DNA of 58,834 nucleotides from JBIKWM01 sp044356305 (lineage in GTDB: Bacteria > Bacteroidota > Bacteroidia > UBA10329), in the NCBI GenBank assembly GCA_044356305.1, contig JBIKWM010000020.1:1-58834 (forward strand). Direction: 5' to 3'. A program made the translations under genes and the position numbers. Below are positions 1-8,790 of this stretch, piece by piece; position 1 is the first letter of the stretch; every line of letters begins with the position of its first letter. Under the pieces are notes generated by a model, which was not told the origin of the DNA, did not search any database, and saw nothing but the letters and a program-made list of their open reading frames with translations.

Positions 1-333
1 TCTTGCGCATAGGTCGTGCATGGCTTCTCATTATTTGGATTCGACACCCTAAAATAATGAACATGAGCATATTGCACGACCTTTTATGTAACTTTTTCAA
101 ACAGCTTTTTCAATAGCACAACGGGTTTCTGTAATTCCGGGACAACAGTTATGATAGCCTATACCATGGGGGTGGCTTTGGGAATTCCAAGGAATTTCTG
201 CTGGCAATGAATGTCAGTTTCATTTTTGCTCCGATTGATGAACTGAAAAGGGATGCCAATTCAACGGGAATTGCGGCAGGCAAGTTGGAATGGACTCTGA
301 CATATCACTTTTGCAGTGCATTACCTTTACTCC
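1..333. other. Upstream region with nested inverted repeat
   Basis: No convincing gene precedes the start at 334. GGTCGTGCA (12-20) pairs with TGCACGACC (73-81) and is followed by TTTTATG. Inside that pair, CATTATTT (29-36) pairs with AAATAATG (52-59). The arrangement could be a terminator or structured RNA of a gene left of the window. The stretch is more AT-rich than the coding DNA that follows. From 90 to 300 I see nothing else definable. Confidence 0.5.
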
Positions 334-1827
334 ATGAAACACCTGATCATTGCCGTAGGTCTTTTGGGCCCGCTGGTGGCCACAGGTCAACCGCTCAGTG
401 CCAACTTGGCCATCTTACAGTTCGATTCGCCTCAGAAAGGTGCCTATGTCGAATTGCAACTCAATCTCAGAGGCACAACCTTGGCGCAGGTTGCAACTCC
501 AGGGCAGCGCGGTCTCCGGCCCAGTGTGGGTGTGCAGTATCTTATCAAAAAGAGTAGTGACACAGCCTATTTCGACATGTACCGCCTCGATGGGCCTTGG
601 ATGCCTGATTCCGGCATTCAGATTCCACAGGATTTTGTGAGTATTGACAGGGTGATGCTCAAGGACGGTAAGTACGACCTTAAGCTCACTTTACAGGATC
701 TGAACGACACGGCCGGTGTGCCGGTGAGCATGACGCGCGAGATTGTGATGAATCATCGCGACTTCAAACCTTATTTCTCGGATGTGGAACTGGTGGCACA
801 GATGACGCCCACAACTAAACCGAACAACCTGTCGAAGAGCGGCTACGACCTTGTGCCGCTGACCACCGACCTTTTTGAAGTGGACAGGGACGAACTGATA
901 TTCTATTGCGAGCTGTATAACACGGATAGGATGATGGGCAATGACGCATTTGTAATCAATGCTTTTGTGGAGAATGCTGATGATAGTCGCCCGATCAGCG
1001 ACCTGGGCAAGTTCTTCAAGCACCAGCAGGCCGAAGTGATTCCCGTACTGCACCGGTTTCAGATATCCGATCTGCCTTCGGGCAATTACAACCTTGTGGT
1101 GGAGGCCAGAGACCATAGGAACGAGCTGATCGACTCGCGCAGATTGGCCTTTTATCGCATCAATCCGGTGCAGGTGGCGCTCGATACGACCCCCATGGAC
1201 TATAGCACTTTCGACATTGAGAAAACCTTTGTGGGCAAGTACAACAAGGCGGATGAACTGGCCGAGATGGTCGATTACCTCTATGCCCGCGCCAACGAAC
1301 GCGAACGCGAGCAGGTGTTCTCATTCCGCAAGGCCACCATGCGCAATGTGGGCATCATGAAGCAGTTCCTTTATGAGTTCTGGAGGCGCAGAAACCCCGA
1401 GAATCCTGAGAAGGAGTGGGAAGCTTATCTGATTGAGGTGAAAAAGACCAATGATCAGTACACCAACAACCTGATGAAAGGCTACCGCACCGACCGTGGA
1501 CGTGTGTACCTGCAATACGGCCCGCCCAATACACTGGCGCCCTATTATTTCGAGCCCAACAGCGCCCCGTACGAGATCTGGCACTACTACGTGCTTGACG
1601 ATAAGAATCATCCGCGCCAGAGCAACAAGAAATTCATTTTCGCCAATACGTTCGGTGGTGCGCGCGACTTCAGGCTGTTGCACTCCGATGCCATGGACGA
1701 ACTGTACAACGCCCGCTGGAACTACGAACTGCATCAGCGCAACAACTCCTTTATCAACCTTGATGAGGAGAAAGGCCGCGACTACGTGGGCAACAAGACC
1801 ATTGATTTCTTCAACAACCCACGCTGA
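334..1827 (+). CDS. GWxTD domain-containing secreted protein
   Basis: The product is about 497 aa. An ATG at 334 gives a clean signal peptide (MKHLIIAVGLLG, ending near VATGQ). A GTG at 316 would add six residues that do not improve it. The C-terminal third carries the hallmark of the GWxTD family, here as GYRTDRGRVYLQYG around residue 383, with Tyr replacing Trp, followed by an EIWHYY segment. The family is found in Bacteroidota and relatives and its molecular role is not established. The protein is probably exported to the periplasm or outer membrane. The glycosyltransferase begins three bases after the stop, so the two genes are probably cotranscribed. The family call is firm and the function is unknown. 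Confidence 0.85.
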   Translation: MKHLIIAVGLLGPLVATGQPLSANLAILQFDSPQKGAYVELQLNLRGTTLAQVATPGQRGLRPSVGVQYLIKKSSDTAYFDMYRLDGPWMPDSGIQIPQDFVSIDRVMLKDGKYDLKLTLQDLNDTAGVPVSMTREIVMNHRDFKPYFSDVELVAQMTPTTKPNNLSKSGYDLVPLTTDLFEVDRDELIFYCELYNTDRMMGNDAFVINAFVENADDSRPISDLGKFFKHQQAEVIPVLHRFQISDLPSGNYNLVVEARDHRNELIDSRRLAFYRINPVQVALDTTPMDYSTFDIEKTFVGKYNKADELAEMVDYLYARANEREREQVFSFRKATMRNVGIMKQFLYEFWRRRNPENPEKEWEAYLIEVKKTNDQYTNNLMKGYRTDRGRVYLQYGPPNTLAPYYFEPNSAPYEIWHYYVLDDKNHPRQSNKKFIFANTFGGARDFRLLHSDAMDELYNARWNYELHQRNNSFINLDEEKGRDYVGNKTIDFFNNPR

Positions 1828-1830
1828 GGC

Positions 1831-2859
1831 ATGTCGGCACTGCGCGTAGCCGTAGTCATCCTCAATTGGAACGGTAAGCGACATCTCGAGCGGTTCCTGC
1901 CCGGTGTAGTGGCCCGCAGCCCGCAGGCCACTGTGTACGTGGCCGACAATGCCAGTACCGATGGGTCGGTAGAGTGGGTGAGGGGCCATGCGCCCACGGT
2001 GCACGTCATTCAGAATGGAGACAATCTCGGCTACGCGGGCGGATATGCCAAGGCACTTGTAGGTCTGGACGAGGATATCCTTGTGCTGCTCAACTCCGAT
2101 GTGGAGGTGAGCGATGGATGGCTCATCCCAACGGTGGCGCGGTTCGCGGCCGAGCCCAATCTGGCGGCCCTGCAACCCAAGATTTTGGACCTTACAGTGC
2201 CCACCCGATTTGAATATGCCGGTGCAGCAGGCGGATATATGGATGTGTTGGGCATACCGCTGTGCCGTGGACGCCTGCTCGACACCCTCGAGGACGACCA
2301 TGGCCAATACGATGCGGCCACTGATGTGTTCTGGGCCTCGGGTGCCTGCCTGTTCGTACGGGCCACACATTACCGCACCAGCGGAGGGCTTGACCCCGAC
2401 CTGTTTGCGCACATGGAGGAGATTGACCTTTGCTGGCGTATGCAGCGCTGCGGCTACCGCGTGGCAGCAGAACCAGCAGTGGCGGTGTACCATCTGGGCG
2501 GAGGCACCCTCAGCACCGGTAGCCCTTTCAAGACTTATCTCAACTTCCGCAACGGGCTGCTGATAGTGCTGCGCAACATGCCCCTGTATCGGCTTGCCTG
2601 GGTGCTGCCCTTACGTGTGGCACAGGATGTGGTGGCCGCCTGGACGCGCCTGTTTGTGGGCGATACCGACTATTTCAAGGCTGTGGCCAAGGCGCATTGG
2701 CATGTGTTGGGCCGCTTGATATCCACTTGGAGAAAACGAGGGGGGCGGTATTCCGTACCCATGAAGGGCACCTATGGCGGTATTCTGGCCGTAGCTTATT
2801 TCTTAAGGGGGAAAAGGAAGTTCAGCCAGCTGTTCAACGCAACAGCATCAGGCAATTGA
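1831..2859 (+). CDS. Glycosyltransferase family 2
   Basis: This 342-aa enzyme has the GT-A fold pattern of the WcaA/rhamnosyltransferase-like group. It shows an N-terminal VAVVILNWNG strand and loop, ADNASTDGS, the metal/nucleotide motif LLNSDVEV around residue 90, and a catalytic-region motif MEEIDLCWRM near residue 195. It should transfer a sugar from a nucleotide donor to a surface polysaccharide or lipid acceptor. The C-terminal 100 residues are hydrophobic and basic, which suggests membrane association. It follows the GWxTD gene by three bases and is the last gene before the convergent glmM. The acceptor and donor cannot be told from sequence. Confidence 0.9.
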   Translation: MSALRVAVVILNWNGKRHLERFLPGVVARSPQATVYVADNASTDGSVEWVRGHAPTVHVIQNGDNLGYAGGYAKALVGLDEDILVLLNSDVEVSDGWLIPTVARFAAEPNLAALQPKILDLTVPTRFEYAGAAGGYMDVLGIPLCRGRLLDTLEDDHGQYDAATDVFWASGACLFVRATHYRTSGGLDPDLFAHMEEIDLCWRMQRCGYRVAAEPAVAVYHLGGGTLSTGSPFKTYLNFRNGLLIVLRNMPLYRLAWVLPLRVAQDVVAAWTRLFVGDTDYFKAVAKAHWHVLGRLISTWRKRGGRYSVPMKGTYGGILAVAYFLRGKRKFSQLFNATASGN

Positions 2860-2970
2860 ACTTTCAGGCTATATGAGAAATAAGAGCTGCTACTATCGGT
2901 GCGGCTGTGCGCTGTATCAGGGATTGGAAGTACGGAATGACAAGGCAGAAGAAGTCCTGAGCGGATCTCT

Positions 2971-4362
2971 TCAACCCTTCATCAGCTCTTTGATGTCACT
3001 CATGATCTTCTCGGCCAGATTCTCGGCCGTCACGCTGTTCTCGCTCTCGCTATAGATGCGGATAATGGGTTCGGTGTTGCTCCTGCGCAGGTGTACCCAT
3101 TCTTTACCGAATTCGATGCGCACACCGTCAATGGTATTGATAGGGCGGTCTTTGTACTTCTTTGCAATGGAGGCCAGCACACCGTCCACATCGGTCTCGG
3201 GTGTGAGCTGCACCTTGTTCTTACTTATGTGATAGTTGGGGTAAGTGGCGCGCAGGTGCGATGCCGGTATGCCCTTTTTCGCCAAATGTGTGAGGAAGAG
3301 TGCAATGCCCACCAGCGCATCGCGGCCGTGGTGCAGTTCAGGATAGATGATGCCCCCGTTTCCCTCGCCCCCTATCACTGCATCCACCTCTTTCATCTTC
3401 TCCACCACATTCACCTCACCCACGGCAGATGCATGATAGGCGCAGCCCGCTGTTTCGGTGATGTCCTGCAGGGCACGTGTGCTGCTCAGATTGCTCACAG
3501 TGGCGCCTTTCTTAGAACTGAGGATGTGGTCGGCCACAGCCACCAGGGTGTACTCTTCTCCGAACATCTCGCCTGTTTCGCACACCAGAGCCAGACGGTC
3601 CACATCCGGATCGACCACAATGCCCAGATGTGCATCTTTCTTGGCCACCACGGTGCTTATCTCGCTCAGGTGCTCGGGCAGTGGTTCGGGGTTGTGAGGG
3701 AATTCGCCCGATGGGTCGCTATACAGTTCTGTTATCTTATCAACTCCCAAGGCGCGCAGCAGTTTGGGCACCGATATGCCGCCAGTGCTGTTCACGCAGT
3801 CGGTCACCACATGCAGTTTCCGCTTCCGTATGGCCTCCACATCCACGGTAGGCAACGCAAGGATGCTGGCTATGTGCCTGTCTATCGCGTCATTGTCAAC
3901 TGTAACCTTGCCCAGTTTCGACACTTCGGCATACTGAAAATCCTCTGTCTCGGCCAGTCGCAGCACCTCTTCTCCGGCCGCTGCCGATATGAACTCGCCC
4001 ATCGCATTCAACAGCTTGAGCGCATTCCATTGCCGGGGGTTGTGCGATGCGGTCAGTACAATTCCGCCATCGGCCCAATGGTGCACCACTGCCACCTCCA
4101 CCGTTGGTGTGGTGCTCAGGCCCAGGTCAATCACATCAATGCCCATTCCGGCCAGGGTACCATTGACGAGTTGGGCCACCATGGGGCCGCTGATGCGGGC
4201 ATCGCGCCCCACCACAATGCGCACCTTGCTGCCTGTGGCCTGCTGCCTGATGTAAGTGCCAAATGCACTGGTGTAGCGCACCACATCCATGGGTGTAAGG
4301 CCCTCTCCGGGGCGGCCGCCCATGGTGCCCCGAATGCCTGAAATGGAGCGGATCAGTGTCAT
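2971..4362 (-). CDS. glmM: Phosphoglucosamine mutase
   Basis: GlmM interconverts glucosamine-6-phosphate and glucosamine-1-phosphate on the way to UDP-GlcNAc for peptidoglycan and lipid A. The start ATG at 4362 gives MTLIRSISGIRGT and 463 aa, the family length. Visible motifs are the phospho-serine loop TASHNP with Ser106, the metal loop DPDVDR near residue 245, the sugar-binding GEGNGG, and the phosphate-binding EPIIRIYSES near the C-terminus. The open frame continues 200 codons upstream, but that part overlaps the promoter of the divergent TPR gene and lacks family similarity. A TACATTTG element (minus strand, 4409-4416) lies 46 nt upstream. The gene is convergent with the glycosyltransferase. 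Confidence 0.96.
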   Translation of the reverse strand: MTLIRSISGIRGTMGGRPGEGLTPMDVVRYTSAFGTYIRQQATGSKVRIVVGRDARISGPMVAQLVNGTLAGMGIDVIDLGLSTTPTVEVAVVHHWADGGIVLTASHNPRQWNALKLLNAMGEFISAAAGEEVLRLAETEDFQYAEVSKLGKVTVDNDAIDRHIASILALPTVDVEAIRKRKLHVVTDCVNSTGGISVPKLLRALGVDKITELYSDPSGEFPHNPEPLPEHLSEISTVVAKKDAHLGIVVDPDVDRLALVCETGEMFGEEYTLVAVADHILSSKKGATVSNLSSTRALQDITETAGCAYHASAVGEVNVVEKMKEVDAVIGGEGNGGIIYPELHHGRDALVGIALFLTHLAKKGIPASHLRATYPNYHISKNKVQLTPETDVDGVLASIAKKYKDRPINTIDGVRIEFGKEWVHLRRSNTEPIIRIYSESENSVTAENLAEKIMSDIKELMKG

Positions 4363-4408
4363 GTCTCTTTTGGCTATGATGATTGAGAAGGCCCGTTTTT
4401 CGGGGCGG

Positions 4409-4416
4409 CAAATGTA
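4409..4416 (-). promoter_or_regulatory. TAnnTTTG-type promoter element of glmM
   Basis: Reading on the minus strand gives TACATTTG, an exact match to the Bacteroidota -7 consensus, 46 nt before the glmM start. It is divergent from the TPR promoter at 4529. Confidence 0.6.
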
Positions 4417-4528
4417 TGCGGCCCCATTGTCGTTGACTACGTTGGCAAATGGGCTTTCGCGCCCATGAGGCGTTGAATTTTGAACAGGCGCTGTGCGAAA
4501 ATCGGCCCCACCGCTCCGATGCCCTATG

Positions 4529-4536
4529 TACCTTCG
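4529..4536 (+). promoter_or_regulatory. TACCTTCG promoter element of TPR operon
   Basis: TACCTTCG matches TAnnTTnG and lies 15 nt before the ATG at 4552. It decides the start: frames beginning further upstream would cross the promoter. Confidence 0.6.
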
Positions 4537-4551
4537 CGGCTCGGGCAAGAC

Positions 4552-5958
4552 ATGGACAGCGAGGAGGAGTTGGAGGACGATGAGCACCTGAATGAGTGCA
4601 TACAGCGCTTTGAGCACATGCTCGAGGCCAACGACCGTTACTACTTCGATGCAGACGAGCTGGAGGAGCTGGCAGACTACTACGTGGCTGTCAACGACCT
4701 TGGTAGAGCTGTTCAGGTGCTTGATCTGGCGCGTGAGCAGCACCCCCATAGCAAGGACTTTGATCTGCGCAGGGCCGAGGTGCTCATCATGGACAATCGT
4801 TTCAAGGAGGCGCTCGATGTGCTCTCTTTGGCCGAAGCCATTGACCCGAACAATCCTGATGTACTGATACTCCGCGCCTCGGTCTACAGCCGCACAAGCG
4901 ATCATGGCACGGCCCTCAACCTGCTGCACCGGGCATTGAACGAGGTGGAGGACAGGGCCAATGTTCATCTGCTCATCAGCTACGAGTACCAGAACATGGG
5001 CAACCTCGACAAGTCCATTGCTCAGATGAAACTGGGCCTGAACGAGGACCCCGATAATGAGTACCTGCTTTATGAACTGGCGTATCTCTATGACACGGTG
5101 GGCGATATGGAGGCGGGTATCGACTTCTTCCGGTCATTCACCGACAAGAACCCTTACAGCGAGCACGCGTGGTACAATCTGGGCATCTTCCATGGCAGAC
5201 GCGAGGACATAGAGAGCAGCATTTTCGCACTGGATCTGTGCGTCACCATTGACGAGAGCCACATGCTGGCCCACCTCGAACTGGGCGACTGCTACATCAT
5301 TCAGGGGCTTTGGGACAAGGCTGAGGAGCATTTCAAATGCGCCCGCGAGCTCGACCCGGAGAGTCCTGATCCGCTGATCGGGTTGGCCGAATGCCTCGAG
5401 GGGCGTGGCATGCTTGATGAGGCATTCAGTGCATACCGCCATATCACTGAGGTGGACAGCACCATAGCCGATGCATGGTATGGCATGGCCATCATCAGTG
5501 AGCGGCAGGAGAAATTTGAGGATTGCGGAAAGTACATCGACAAGGCCATTGAGTTGGATGAGAACCGTGGCGAATACTGGGTCTTTCTGGCCGATCTGGA
5601 GGCCTACCGCGGCAATTTCAACGATGCGGTCGAAGCCTATACAGAGGCCATTAAACTGAACCCTGACGATGTGGATGCCTGGTGCGAACTGGCCGAGATC
5701 CAGTTTCGCAATGTGGATGAGGGCATCGGGCTCACCACTGTGCTGGCCGCCATCAAGCTCATGCCCGACCAGGCCCTGCTGCACTTCAAGGCATGCGCCT
5801 TCCTGCTGCACATGGGCCGCGAAAAGGATGCACTCATTTTCCTTGAGAACGGGCTTGAGATTGATCATTCGCAGGCCGATATGCTTTTTGACGATTGCCC
5901 TGAGGCCAAGGACAACACCCGTGTGATGGACCTGATCGAGATCTACGGCCAGCAATGA
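4552..5958 (+). CDS. Tetratricopeptide repeat protein
   Basis: The product is 468 aa, with a short acidic N-terminus (MDSEEELEDDEH) and then around a dozen 34-residue TPR units across almost the whole length. Examples are the units around NPDVLILRASVYSR and PDDVDAWCELAEIQFR. There is no signal peptide or membrane segment, so it is cytoplasmic and presumably a protein-interaction scaffold. The start at 4552 was chosen because a TACCTTCG promoter element lies directly upstream; a TTG at 4480 would overlap it. The stop overlaps the start of the phosphosulfolactate synthase gene (ATGA), so translation is probably coupled. The partner is not identifiable. Confidence 0.9.
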   Translation: MDSEEELEDDEHLNECIQRFEHMLEANDRYYFDADELEELADYYVAVNDLGRAVQVLDLAREQHPHSKDFDLRRAEVLIMDNRFKEALDVLSLAEAIDPNNPDVLILRASVYSRTSDHGTALNLLHRALNEVEDRANVHLLISYEYQNMGNLDKSIAQMKLGLNEDPDNEYLLYELAYLYDTVGDMEAGIDFFRSFTDKNPYSEHAWYNLGIFHGRREDIESSIFALDLCVTIDESHMLAHLELGDCYIIQGLWDKAEEHFKCARELDPESPDPLIGLAECLEGRGMLDEAFSAYRHITEVDSTIADAWYGMAIISERQEKFEDCGKYIDKAIELDENRGEYWVFLADLEAYRGNFNDAVEAYTEAIKLNPDDVDAWCELAEIQFRNVDEGIGLTTVLAAIKLMPDQALLHFKACAFLLHMGREKDALIFLENGLEIDHSQADMLFDDCPEAKDNTRVMDLIEIYGQQ

Positions 5959-6746
5959 ATTTCGGGCTGTCGCATCTGCCGCAACGGAGCGAAAGGCCAC
6001 GTCAGGCCGGGCTCACCATGGTCATGGACAAAGGCCTCAGCCTCCGCCAGGCCGAGGATCTTGTGCAAAGTGCGGGTCACATCATCGATCTGGTCAAACT
6101 CGGTTTCGGCACCAGCCTCGTCACGCCTCACCTCGAGGACAAGATCAACATCTACAAAGGGGCGCAGGTAAAGGTCTATCTGGGCGGAACGCTGTTCGAG
6201 GCATTCCTGATCCGCAACATGCTCAACGACTATTTGCGGCTGTTGGATCGGTTGAAACTCGATACTGTGGAGATATCTGACGGCAGTGTAGAGATTCCGC
6301 ACGACCAGAAATGCAGCATCATCCATGCCTTGGCCAAAGAGCGCACCGTACTGAGCGAGGTGGGCAGCAAAGAGGCGGGCATCATCATCCATCCGAATAA
6401 ATGGAAAAAGATGATGCAGGCCGAACTGGATGCCGGAAGCTGGAAGGTGATAGCCGAGGCACGCGAGAGCGGCAATGTGGGCATCTACCGTCCGAACGGG
6501 TCGGCCCACGTGGCCCTGATAAACAAGATCATTGGTGTGATACCCAGCGACCGGATCTTATGGGAAGCACCGCAGAAGGCCCAGCAGACGTGGTTCATCA
6601 ACCTGCTCGGGGCCGATGTCAACCTTGGGAACATTGACCCCAATGAGGTGATAGCCCTTGAGACCCTGCGACTGGGTGTGCGTGGCGATACCTTTTACAA
6701 TTACCTGCCTGACGACATTCGGGTACCTGACAATCCATTGGCATGA
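5955..6746 (+). CDS. comA: Phosphosulfolactate synthase (ComA family)
   Basis: ComA-type enzymes add sulfite to phosphoenolpyruvate to give (2R)-phospho-3-sulfolactate, the first step to coenzyme M in archaea and to sulfolactate in some bacteria. The 263-aa protein shows the family pattern GLTMVMDKGLSL, VKLGFGTSLV, GGTLFEAF and a C-terminal LLGADVNLGNI. It is cytoplasmic. The start overlaps the TPR stop (ATGA), and the stop overlaps the rhodanese start. No downstream coenzyme M genes are present, so the product's fate here is unknown. A link to sulfur or sulfonate metabolism is suggested only by the neighbouring rhodanese. Confidence 0.9.
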   Translation: MNFGLSHLPQRSERPRQAGLTMVMDKGLSLRQAEDLVQSAGHIIDLVKLGFGTSLVTPHLEDKINIYKGAQVKVYLGGTLFEAFLIRNMLNDYLRLLDRLKLDTVEISDGSVEIPHDQKCSIIHALAKERTVLSEVGSKEAGIIIHPNKWKKMMQAELDAGSWKVIAEARESGNVGIYRPNGSAHVALINKIIGVIPSDRILWEAPQKAQQTWFINLLGADVNLGNIDPNEVIALETLRLGVRGDTFYNYLPDDIRVPDNPLA

Positions 6747-7060
6747 AAGAGATCTCTGTTGAAGAACTCAGATCCTGGCGCGAAACAGGAAAAGATCACC
6801 AGCTCATTGACATACGCGAGGCATGGGAGATTGAAGTGGCCCAGATGGGCGGCACCCACATACCCATGGGCGAGCTGATGGTCCGTATGGGCGAACTGCG
6901 GACCGATGTGCCCGTGGTGATCCATTGCAAATCAGGTGGCCGCAGTGCCAACATGGTGCAGGCCCTCGAGATGCACAAGGGCACCGCCAACCTCTACAAC
7001 CTACAGGGTGGCATCAACGCCTGGGCCGACCGTATAGACCGTACCATAGAGAAATACTGA
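6743..7060 (+). CDS. Rhodanese-like domain protein
   Basis: This is a single rhodanese domain of 105 aa. It has IDIREAWE near residue 22 and the active-site loop HCKSGGRS with Cys62, followed by a YNLQGGINAW signature. Such proteins carry persulfide sulfur or act as sulfurtransferases. The start overlaps the comA stop (ATGA), which makes a functional link to sulfur metabolism plausible but unproven. There is no signal peptide, so it is cytoplasmic. Confidence 0.93.
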   Translation: MKEISVEELRSWRETGKDHQLIDIREAWEIEVAQMGGTHIPMGELMVRMGELRTDVPVVIHCKSGGRSANMVQALEMHKGTANLYNLQGGINAWADRIDRTIEKY

Positions 7061-7067
7061 CACTGCC

Positions 7068-7700
7068 GTGATCGAACTGTTCCAACACATCCTCGACCTC
7101 GATTTCGAGTGGCTCTTCCTCACCTTCGGCACCTACATCTATCTGGTGCTGTTCCTGATCATCTTCATTGAGACGGGGCTGGTGGCCATGCCGTTCCTCC
7201 CGGGCGACTCCCTCCTGTTCACCGCTGGGCTCTTTGCCGGGCAGGGCCACATGGACATCGCTTTCCTGTGCATCCTGCTCTTCAGCGCAGCCGTACTGGG
7301 CGACAACACCAACTACCTGATAGGCAAACATCTTGGGCTGAAGGTTCTCAAGTGGCAGATCAGGGGCCGTACCCTTGTAAAACAGGAGCACCTCGATAAG
7401 ACCCACCAGTTTTACGAGAAGTACGGACCCAAGACCATCATCATGGCGCGGTTTGTACCTATCGTGCGCACGTTCGCCCCGTTTGTGGCAGGCGTGGGCG
7501 AGATGAGCCACCGCAAATTCATCCTTTTCAGCGTGATAGGTGGCAGCATCTGGGTATTCGGTCTCACGCTGGCCGGATATTTCCTGGGCGAGATAGAATG
7601 GATAAGGCTCAATATCGAAAAGGTCGCCATCGGCATCGTGGTACTGTCTGTACTGCCCATGGCCATTGAGTTTGTGCGTCACCGCGCGGGCAGGGCATGA
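7068..7700 (+). CDS. DedA family integral membrane protein
   Basis: This 210-aa inner-membrane protein has the VTT/SNARE-associated domain. It shows FLPGDSLLFTAGLFAG after the first membrane segment, the conserved basic motif ARFVPIVRTFAPFVAG near residue 125, and a C-terminal hydrophobic helix. DedA proteins act as lipid scramblases or flippases, including for undecaprenyl phosphate and phospholipids. The start is GTG, seven bases after the rhodanese stop, and the stop overlaps aroE. The exact substrate is unknown. Confidence 0.92.
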   Translation: MIELFQHILDLDFEWLFLTFGTYIYLVLFLIIFIETGLVAMPFLPGDSLLFTAGLFAGQGHMDIAFLCILLFSAAVLGDNTNYLIGKHLGLKVLKWQIRGRTLVKQEHLDKTHQFYEKYGPKTIIMARFVPIVRTFAPFVAGVGEMSHRKFILFSVIGGSIWVFGLTLAGYFLGEIEWIRLNIEKVAIGIVVLSVLPMAIEFVRHRAGRA

Positions 7701-8434
7701 GGCGTTTCGGCCTCATCGGGCATCCGCTGGGCCATTCGCTGTCAAAGGCCTATTTCAACGGGAAGTTCGCCCGGCAGGGCATTGATGCCCGCTACGACCT
7801 TTTTGACCTGGGCGACATCTCTGCGCTGCGCCAGCTTGTGCGCACCGAAGGCCTCAACGGATTCAATGTCACCATTCCCCACAAGGTGGCGATAGTGCCC
7901 CTGCTCGATGCCTTGGCACCGTCAGCCCACGAGGTGGGCGCTGTGAATACCGTGGCGGTATTGCCTGATGGCCGCCTGATAGGCCACAACACCGATGTGG
8001 ACGGCCTGCGGTCTGACCTGGCCGACACCGACCTGACGGGTAAGCATGCCCTGATCCTTGGCACCGGTGGTGCTGCCCGGGCCGCCCTGGCGGTGCTCGC
8101 ACCCATCTGTGCCAGTGTGCGCACCGTGTCGCGCACAGCAGGACGGGCACACCACGCCTATTCCGACTGCTCAGATGCCGTGCGGGCCGCCCACCTCATC
8201 ATCAACTGCACCGGCATAGGTACGTGGCCCCATGTAGAGGTTGCTCCGGCACTTCCATACGGGCTATTGGGCCCGCAGCATTTCCTGTACGACATGACCT
8301 ACAACCCTGAAGTGACCGCTTTTATGCGCCACGGCATGGCAGCGGGCTGCAAAGTGCGCAACGGTCTGGGCATGTTGCACGCACAGGCCGAGGCGGCATG
8401 GCAGGTGTGGGATGCAGCTCAGTTCTCCACCTGA
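7697..8434 (+). CDS. aroE: Shikimate dehydrogenase
   Basis: AroE reduces 3-dehydroshikimate to shikimate with NADPH in aromatic amino-acid synthesis. The 245-aa protein contains the substrate motif GHPLGHSLSKAYF near residue 6, the catalytic Lys in GFNVTIPHK near residue 59, the GHNTDVDGL motif, and the nucleotide-binding loop LGTGGAARAAL near residue 117. The length is normal for the short Bacteroidota form. The start overlaps the DedA stop (ATGA), making it the last gene of the TPR-comA-rhodanese-dedA-aroE operon. A tandem-repeat array begins 100 bp after the stop. Confidence 0.95.
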   Translation: MRRFGLIGHPLGHSLSKAYFNGKFARQGIDARYDLFDLGDISALRQLVRTEGLNGFNVTIPHKVAIVPLLDALAPSAHEVGAVNTVAVLPDGRLIGHNTDVDGLRSDLADTDLTGKHALILGTGGAARAALAVLAPICASVRTVSRTAGRAHHAYSDCSDAVRAAHLIINCTGIGTWPHVEVAPALPYGLLGPQHFLYDMTYNPEVTAFMRHGMAAGCKVRNGLGMLHAQAEAAWQVWDAAQFST

Positions 8435-8535
8435 GAGGCCAAGGTCCGGAGCATCGGACCTCCTGTTCCTTCTGTGTTCAGACTTGAAGTAAAGGCCTGG
8501 CCGCTTTTTGGGGGGCTTTTACGACCATGCTGGCC

Positions 8536-8790
8536 CATGACCCTATTTTCCACGATCACGGGTCTATATTCCACGATCACGGGTCTATTTCCTACGATCA
8601 CGGGTCTATTTTCATGGATCACGGCCCTATATCCATGGATCTCGGCTCTATTTTCATGGATCACGGCTCTATTTTCAAGGATCACGGCCCTATATCCTTG
8701 GATCACGGGTCTATTTTCCACGATCACGGGTCTATTTCCTACGATCACAGGTCTATTTCCTACGATCACGGGTCTATTTCCCACGATCTT
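8536..8790. repeat. 21-bp tandem repeat array with GATC in every unit
   Basis: GATC occurs at 8554, 8575, 8596, 8617, 8638, 8659, 8680, 8701, 8722, 8743, 8764 and 8785, exactly every 21 bp with no indel. The rest of each unit is a variable CACGG(G/C)(T/C)CTAT(A/T)T followed by five more variable bases. The array is non-coding or encodes heptapeptides. A forward frame from ATG 8527 to 8832 would read D-H-G-(S/P)-I-(F/S)-x repeats, in which Gly (GGG/GGC) and Ile (ATT/ATA) codons vary mostly synonymously. Another forward frame reads ITGLFST-like repeats and the minus strand reads NRPVIVE-like repeats. I cannot decide between a coding and a DNA-level role. There are no spacers, so it is not a CRISPR array. 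Confidence 0.95.

Noticed and set aside
207..557. Open frame of 116 codons
   Set aside because: It overlaps the GWxTD gene in another frame, has no signal peptide or family motif, and its composition fits a shadow frame.
1321..2493. Long antisense open frame across GWxTD and GT2 genes
   Set aside because: It is a shadow of GC-rich codon use. Two real genes with family motifs occupy the other strand. The same applies to 3091-4341, 9756-10973 and 51861-53120.
8536..8790. CRISPR array
   Set aside because: Units are contiguous 21-mers with no unique spacers, and no cas genes are near. The same holds for 41911-42183.
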